Assembly: GCA_023213395.1 (NCBI GenBank)
Contig: CM041465.1
Span: 158,045,741-158,109,740 of the forward strand
From: Cycas panzhihuaensis
Taxonomy: Eukaryota > Cycadophyta
Direction: 5' to 3'
Length of the DNA: 64,000 bases
The number at the start of each line of letters is the position of its first letter. Positions within the stretch are counted from its first letter, which is position 1. Below the pieces are notes generated by a model. That model did no database searches and had not been told where the DNA came from. It saw nothing but the letters and a program-made list of their open reading frames with translations. Below are positions 57,802 through 64,000 of this stretch, piece by piece. The translations under genes and the position numbers were made by a program.

Positions 57802-60580
57802 TGTTTCCCGGCTATCGGGAATGGACTTGCGACACATCGACACAGGTTTGTGCAGGTATATGCCTTTACTTTGCTTACTTATGATCGTTGCGATTGGGAA
57901 TGGTTTGATTGACATGTGCCCGCCCATATGCACTGTTTGGTTGCTTGTTCATTATGCATGTGCCTAACGGCACCTTTTAGACTACGACGACTCACGGTAG
58001 GGGCATTCATCGAATGCGACACCGTATGTATGCAACCACCCACGACGTCTCCATGGTCTTTCGGGATGCTTTCATACTGTTTATGCGTGTTACCGTCGCT
58101 TATGTTGCAAACCCTTTCTAAGCTGGTTTAACCCTTGGTTAGGTCTTTTTGCACCGTTTGAGCACATGCCCATGACCTAAAAGCGCTCTTGACTAATGTA
58201 TTTTGAGTTTAATTTATGATTTTACCTTAAAACCCGATTTCTTACTTTAATTTTACTGTTTTTGGGTTTCGGTTCCGTCTGCATCAGTAAATTAAGCGAT
58301 CTGCTGAAATTCGAGCGGTACCGGTCGTCTGCATGATAAACTTAGCTTACCGCTAAGTTTATCGCATGATCGCTTAAAATTTAAAAAGAGAAACCACGCG
58401 ACGTGGCGCGATTTTCATGACCGTGGCTCTAATCTGTTGGGCGCCGGGGCCCCCACGTTCACTCGCTTCACTCAAGACATAAAACCATTTTTCATTCATT
58501 TGCTTCATTATTCACCTCACTTTTCAACTTTCCTAGAGCATTTTTTCACAAAGAGACAAAGAACAAAAAATGATAAGAGACATCCTCCTACATTTGTGGA
58601 TCGAGGTACAAAGGGTCGCTTATTCTTTGGAGTTGCAGGCCATTGCTGCCTCACGAGTCTGCTCTAAGCACTCTTCCTCTTCATACATTCTCAAGGCTTC
58701 CAAGAGGATTTTTCACCAAGAAAGACCATCGCAGGAGCCATTTCCAAGCTTTTGACTTGCATGAGGTTCCACTACCTTATTCTCTTGCAAGGGACATGCA
58801 ACAACACCTCATAGGCATTGGTTGGACCGGCGCACCAAGCTTCCAAGGACCCACATGCTCTCATTTCTCATCATTGGAGGTATTTGGTGTCCCTTGTTAA
58901 GTGTTTTTTTGCTTATTTCTTCATTGCTTACTTGCAAATCTTTTCCTCTCTTTGTGCATGTATTTCCTTGAGTTTCCCTTGATCATTTGATGCAAATAAC
59001 AGTAGCGGTTGTGGCCCATTGAGTCTTGCCGCCTAGGCTAGGCCTAGTTTCTCACTTGCCCCCCTAAACCCATCCTTTTCCTCCAACCCTTCTCTTTCGC
59101 CATTTCTTGGGCAAGCCGGCATAAAGGGTTACACGAGGGTTAGAGGGAGGTAGGCGGGGTTCCGTCCCCGTCCTACTCCCCAAGGGTTCCGTCCCTTATC
59201 CTCTCCCCCTTTATCTCCCGCTTTTGCTTAGGAAACGGGGCTAGAGAAGCTTTGGAGAGTCGGTTTGAATACCCGTCTTGGTATAGGCTATCCGTTGCTA
59301 CACGACCCATCCTGTTACATGCTAGCAACGCAACCCTTACACCCTGTGGAGACCGCGCGTGGGTGAGTCAGCCAACCCGAGGCTACACTCGATCCGTTTG
59401 CGCGTTGGTGGTGTATGTCGATTGCATATGTGTCGTGTGACTTCGTTTCCTTTCATTGCATGTTAGTGCCTAACCGTATCTTCCTAGCTTAGTTTATTTT
59501 ACTTGCGGCACATATATACATACCTTTTTGTATCTCGTAGCCTCTCTCTCGAGAGGAAGGTATTCGCTTATTTGCTTGCGGGGAGGCGTTCGGAGCAAAG
59601 GCGCATAGGGTCGACCCATTCACGGCCGACGCTTGTTTGACGTTCTCCCTTTTGTTTATGTCGCTTTGAGCTTTCTTTTCATCGTTTCGATTTAGTTAGT
59701 GTTTATTTGCTTTCGGGAGGTAAGTGATCCCCATCACCGCTTGCAACCGACGTCGCATCGAGAGGGACGACGGAGGAAGCACAACCGTGACGGACACTGC
59801 GTCTCGGCCCAAATTTGGGATCCGGTATTCTCCGCTCACCTTCCATACTCTTTTTCGTGCTCTTCGTTCCTTTACACTTGCTTTAGTAGTTAAAGAACAT
59901 AAGAAAAAGGGAAGAAATAACTATTTAGTTTGTACTTGCTTTTTACTCTGCATTTACTTTACTTGTACATTTCTTTGCTATACCGCGTATTATGGTATTT
60001 GAGATCCTGTGACCGATCCCTCCTTAGCCGCTCTTGCATATATATTTTACGTGACACGTTCGGTTGGTTGCCCCCTTCGCCGCTTTCTCATTGCCTTGAG
60101 AAGTAGCGGTCAGTTTCCTTTTTCCCTTCCGGCCATCCAAGGGTAGGAGGGTCTCGCCTTACGGCTACACTGAAGCAACCGGGCACCTTGCGATCCGTGC
60201 AGCGCTCCGTGCCGCAGGCGTCCCAGCGGTATGATCCTCGTTCTTTAGCCCTGTTAGCCCTGTGGTTTTGTGTCCTTCCGCTAGCGTTGGATCATTGCCC
60301 GTGGAGAGCGTTTCACTTGGCGACCATCTTGGGGGCCGCCGGTAAGGGAGCTAGATCCGCTTCCCTTCGTGTTGGTGCTCTTGCCTTTAGGTAGGCTCGC
60401 ATTTTGTGTTTTGAGTTGGGCAACCCCAAGCGGGTTTGCGATGCTTTCCTTCCTTTTCCTTTCGCTTTTCTAACAACGCTCGCGGGCGTTGCATGCGATG
60501 TTTCTCGCGGCAGCTTGCGGGGTTTGGCCGTTGTTAGAAGACCAATCGTCGCGTTTCATTCCATCGTCGAGCCCCGTTTG
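57802..60580 (+). mobile_element. 5' LTR and/or leader of a GC-rich gypsy element
   Basis: Starts at an abrupt GC and CpG increase with TGTTTCCCGGCTATCGGGAA, a plausible LTR start. No gene-like frame is convincing: the open frames here are short and mutually overlapping. A strong hairpin lies at 58335-58363. LTR end and PBS are not resolved; TGGTATTTGAGA at about 59993 partially fits a Met-tRNA PBS, and would imply an LTR of about 2.2 kb, but this is weak. Confidence 0.4.
58335..58363 (+). promoter_or_regulatory. 12-bp inverted repeat with 5-bp loop
   Basis: GATAAACTTAGC (58335-58346), loop TTACC, GCTAAGTTTATC (58352-58363). The arms are perfectly complementary and are flanked by GCAT / GCATGATC, which extends the stem with a small bulge. 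Could be a processing or polyadenylation element of the LTR (inference). Confidence 0.8.
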
Positions 60581-60582
60581 GC

Positions 60583-62710
60583 AATGGAAGGTTACCCGTC
60601 CGATTGGGCCGACCATGCCATGACTTTGAACTCATGAGTTCCTTCGTCTGCTCCGGAATCCACCCGTGAGGGCGAGGATTCCATCTATTACCTCGATGAC
60701 CATTTCCACCCCGAAGATTTTGAACCTTCCACTCATGCAGCGGAAGATCCGGCTACTCGTGAGACCCGCCACCCCACCGGGCGAGCCTTACGAGGAGCCA
60801 CTGAGGTCCCCTACTTCAAGTCCCTTCGACCTCGTATGGCTATGAGGATACCCCTCCTCTCGACGCGGTCGAGGCGCTTGGCGAATACTTTCGAGCAGTT
60901 CGCCGCCAACCGCCTCCTAGATGGTTAACGGAGATGCTACGCAACGTGGCGACTTCCTCATCCATGCCCACGTCATCTACGGTTGATACGTCATGGCGCA
61001 CACCGTCTATCTTGGTGTCTACCCGGCTCCTAAGGCGAGTGTTGCGCTTCTTGGCTTCTAGTCGTGGTCCCACTTCCTCGGGACCCGCGCGCAGCGCATC
61101 TTTCCCTCAACTCGGGGTTAGTATGCCTTGCTCAAACCAAACGCACGTACCACCGCCGAACGTGGCGCACGCGTTCCCTAGTAGGCCTCGAGGCCCTGCT
61201 AGCGCCGCCGCCAGCCATGTAGGACTCACTCCTACGTATGCCCAGAACCCGGTTGGTGGTCCTTCTCTTTACGTGCCCCCAGGCTACACGTCACAACCTT
61301 GGGGGCAGGGCAAGGAAACCACCTCACATACATGGAGTGGACCCGTTGCACCCATATGGGGTCGCGCCACCTACGGTGGCCCATATGGGCAAACCCGGTC
61401 CCTCACCCCTGCTTCCGACGTCCGGTAGCGACTCCTGCTGCTGCGTCGGCCTGAGGAGCGCGCCTCCTTTCCGTAACATCTACCCGCACCCCCTTCCCAC
61501 AAGGGTGTTTCCTCAAGGAGGGATGGGACCGACACCCCATCCGTTCCTTTTTGGGTTGTCGATCCCTTAGCCGAGCAAGGACACGTCCTTTCGTGGACTA
61601 TAGGTCGACGCCTCGTCCTGAGGCGTTGAGGACTAACTTGCGCCTCACCCTCACGAAGTCCCCAAATTTGATGGGACTTCGTCGCGAGACAACCGAGCAT
61701 GTCTTGTGACTTTTCCATGGCGTGCATTGACTATTGGGCCTCGACCACATCTTGATGAAGCTCTTCCGCGATCCTTGCAGGCGGCGCCCTCAGTGGTTCT
61801 CTGCCTTAGGCCCATTCGATCTCCTCATTCCAAGGCTAGTGGGCGAGTTCGTCAACTATTTTGACGTAGCGCGCCCATTCGAGAGCGGAATGAAGGCGCT
61901 GTCGCTCAAACAAGGTCACGATGAGATGAGCGTGACTTTGTGCGACGCTTTCACGACCTCCTTCACTCCACCAAGGCCACATTGCCTGAGGAGTTGAAGA
62001 GGGATCTCTTTGTCAACGCGCTTCGCCCCGAGGTGCATGTGGAAGTCCTCAAGATGGGGGCAACCACATGCGACTCCGCCATCACGAGGTGTTTAGCTTT
62101 GGAGGCTATTGAGATCCGTGCAGACTCAAGAAACCTCCTAGGCCCTCGCAGTCATGAGGCGCCTCCTCCGGCCGAAGGAGACTAAACCTTCAGCCTACTA
62201 GGACCACCTCTCATCCGACTGAGAGGACCCTAGATCCGCTTACTTCCGCCATCCGCTCGTTTGAGCGCGCGATGAAGGAGTTAAAACTCCAACCTCCTTC
62301 ATCACCTACCCCTCACAGACCCGTCCAGCAGACTTCCCGTGCGGCACCCCCCAAAGGGGGCAACACCCAACCTTCTCAAGCAAGGAGGATCGATCCTCCC
62401 CTTGAGAAGAGGTGGTGTTCTATCCACGGGGAGTGCTTCCATGACGACGCGCGTTGCCGGGCCCAGCACCCACGCGATGCTCCGCCACGCGACTCGTCCC
62501 CTAGGCGAACGTCGAGGCCCAACCTCGACCAGCCCATTCATAGAGACCCGTTCCCCAAGCATGGGGAACGGGGCCGCGATGTTCAGCAAAGAAACAACCG
62601 GGCCGGACAAGTCTCCGATCCCCGCTGCGTGGTAGAGGGAAGGGTGTCGCCGGCCGCCTTCCTTCGCGGTCTCCCGACCGTCGCGCTCCATCACCTTCGC
62701 GGTCCGTAAC
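60583..62710 (+). pseudogene. Gag of a Tat-like Ty3/gypsy element, frame-broken
   Basis: The frame starts at 60583 (MEGYPSDWADHAMTLNS), meets a stop at 60635 and continues in frame with an acidic segment (GEDSIYYLDDHFHPEDFEPS). A Pro/Ser-rich part (60934-61428) precedes the retrotransposon gag domain: PHPHEVPKFDGTSSRDN near 61640-61690, QWFSALGPFDLLIPRLVGEF near 61793-61850, then, one frameshift later, FVRRFHDLLHSTKATLPEEL and RDLFVNALRPEV. A zinc-finger-like WCSIHGECFHDDARC occurs at 62425-62470 in a 145-codon frame (62272-62709). This CxxxHGxxxHxxxxC form and the domain order are typical of the Tat branch. At least three frame breaks make this copy inactive. Confidence 0.82.
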
Positions 62711-62735
62711 AAGGGAAAGAAGGTGATCCGGATGC

Positions 62736-63270
62736 TTGAGACCACCCCTCTCTGGCGTTAACGGTCTCAAGCCGCCAAGGAGGCAACGGGTGCCTCGCGT
62801 CTACTCGCATCTTGATCCCTCTCGGAGACCACTCCTCCGGAGATTCCACTTCCCAAGACTATTCCGTGCGCCCAGGCGATTCGACTTTAGGAGAGCCCTT
62901 ACCCAACCCACGGAGGGTAAGCCCTTCTCCGTAGTCGAAGAGCTTCTCACGATGGCGTGGGATGTCCATCATGGACGTCTTGAGAAGTTGCCGGGCGGCG
63001 CTTCTCCTGAAGCTCTTGGGTCGAACGATGCGTCCGTGCACGCCTTGGTACGACCCCAGTGGCGAACCCACTATTTCTTCGACCCTGAGATCTTCCCGTC
63101 CAGTGGGAGGGGCGCCCGGTGGAACTTCCCTTTCACTATCACGATAGATACTCCCGATTGCGTTGCGAAGAAGCGCCGTTGACAGCGGTTCTTCCGTCAA
63201 CGTCATGCCCTGCGGCGTTATGCAAGAGCTTGGCGTTCGCCTTGGAACCCGTTCCATGGCGGTTCGAAAC
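62736..63270 (+). pseudogene. Gag-protease linker region of the GC-rich gypsy element
   Basis: A 148-codon open frame (62736-63182) is rich in Arg and Pro, with LTMAWDVHHGRLEKLPGGAS and THYFFDPEIFPSSGRGARWN. Its position, between the zinc finger and the protease, suggests linker or the start of the protease domain. No catalytic motif is seen. Confidence 0.55.
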
Positions 63271-63500
63271 TATGACGATGCAGAAGACTCCTTTGGGATC
63301 CGTCTCGATACCCCTTACCCTCGAGGATAAGGCGGTGCGTTCTTGACATTGTCGTCCTCGATGTTGATGTCGATTATAACTTTTGCTCTTGGGTGACCAT
63401 GGCTTGACCAAATGGGAGCCGTGTGTTCCACCGTTGGGGGCAACTCAAATTTGTCCATAATGGACAAATAAAGTTGTCCTCATGACGATCGCCGCCAAAC
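63270..63500 (+). pseudogene. Protease C-terminal remnant of the GC-rich gypsy element
   Basis: Pieces in three frames: SIPLTLEDKAVRS, DIVVLDVDVDYNF, LLLLGDHGL and LKFVHNGQIKLS. In order they match the Tat/Athila-type retropepsin block (FxVxDxxxxYNxLLGRPWLHxxGAVPSTxHQxLKFxxxGxxxxV). Frameshifts around 63345 and 63400 break it. Confidence 0.7.
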
Positions 63501-64000
63501 CTGTTAGGACTCACTTGGGCAAGCCATAGCTATCTGAAGGGAGTAACGCCCTTGACTACGTCTCGGCTTGCTCTATCGGAATCCCGATTCCTCCTCCCAG
63601 AAGAAGGCCCGCACCTTCTTCTCCGCGTTAACGCGTTTCGCTCCTATCGGCGTCGGCGGTATGGGTATCTCGTGCTTGACGACGACGGGTCCCATGGGAG
63701 GAAGAGGACCTTCCTCACGGTTTCGTTCCTCCGCTTGTGTAGGACATCTACAGTCCTAGAGTTACTCCCATGACCCCTTTTGTGGTTGGTAGGGTTACTT
63801 TCACGGGTCGCATGACATGCGCATGTCGACTCGTGCATTCCGACTTTTCCATCCCATCACCCCGTAGGTGATGATGTGGAGAGTCTTCCTCTAGCTTTTA
63901 CGAGGAACCTCTCCCTGCTACCCTCTCGGCTTCTCGCGGATGGCCAGGCGGTCTTGAGGCATCTGAGCCCTATCGCTCCGCGCCATCCGTCACCTCGCCC
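63501..64000 (+). other. Continuation of the GC-rich gypsy element toward pol
   Basis: GC-rich with overlapping short frames. No RT motif appears before the window ends; RT and integrase should follow just downstream if the element is complete. Confidence 0.5.

Noticed and set aside
59993-60004. TGGTATTTGAGA as PBS of the GC-rich gypsy element
   Set aside because: Only about nine of twelve bases fit the Met-tRNA complement and the preceding bases do not end in CA; kept only as a weak possibility.
61371-61727. Long minus-strand open frames opposite the GC-rich gag (also 62302-62745 and 62859-63257)
   Set aside because: They are antisense shadows of a GC-rich coding region; the plus strand carries the gag motifs.

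Overview
This window looks like nuclear DNA of a large-genome vascular plant. It is dominated by plant-type Ty1/copia and Ty3/gypsy LTR retrotransposons, most of them old and broken by stops and frameshifts. Intergenic DNA is AT-rich with little CpG, and there is no bacterial gene organisation. A seed plant with a repeat-rich genome (a gymnosperm or a large angiosperm) fits best, but the species cannot be read from the sequence. The only host-gene candidate is the 3' terminal coding piece at 1-369 with its downstream sequence. Everything else that can be identified is transposon or simple repeat.

Layout. 1-1300: end of an unidentified gene. 1300-4120: AT-rich spacer with simple repeats. 4120-6050: 3' half of an antisense copia element. 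6051-37677: two related LTRs in the same orientation enclose 31.6 kb and probably belong to one old antisense gypsy-like element (E8; gag near 36.9 kb, protease near 31.5 kb). E8 has been filled by later insertions: copia E2 (7.55-12.0 kb, antisense); copia E3 (12005-25915, antisense), whose RNase H is split by a complete chromodomain-bearing gypsy element (12954-19319, TSD GATTG); a mostly non-coding LTR element (about 26.3-30.1 kb); and a very young deleted copia (32411-35198, LTRs that appear identical, TSD ATTCC).

38.1-57.4 kb: a gypsy gag/protease remnant (E7, plus strand) has a 519-bp internal duplication and then a 4.54-kb tandem duplication (39909-44445 / 44446-48981). The duplicated segment carries the LTR of a non-coding element (E4) with four PBS-like motifs spaced 32-33 bp apart, the 3' LTR of a second non-coding element (E6), and the first 130 bp of the LTR of a third (E5). 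E5 (48852-52828, TSD AGATA) sits inside E6 (47843-56119, TSD TAATC/TGATC), which sits inside E4. The duplication breakpoint lies inside the E5 LTR, so the order of events can be read: E4, then E6, then E5, then duplication.

57.45-57.80 kb: 3' end of an antisense LINE. From about 57.8 kb to the end the composition changes abruptly to GC- and CpG-rich. This is the 5' part of a plus-strand Ty3/gypsy element of Tat-like type (leader, gag with a zinc-finger-like motif, start of protease), still frame-disrupted, running off the window.

No new enzymatic or defence system was found. The interest lies in element architecture (multiplied primer-binding sites, mobilised deletion derivative, nested insertions with readable order) and in the contrast between young-looking sequence and broken reading frames.
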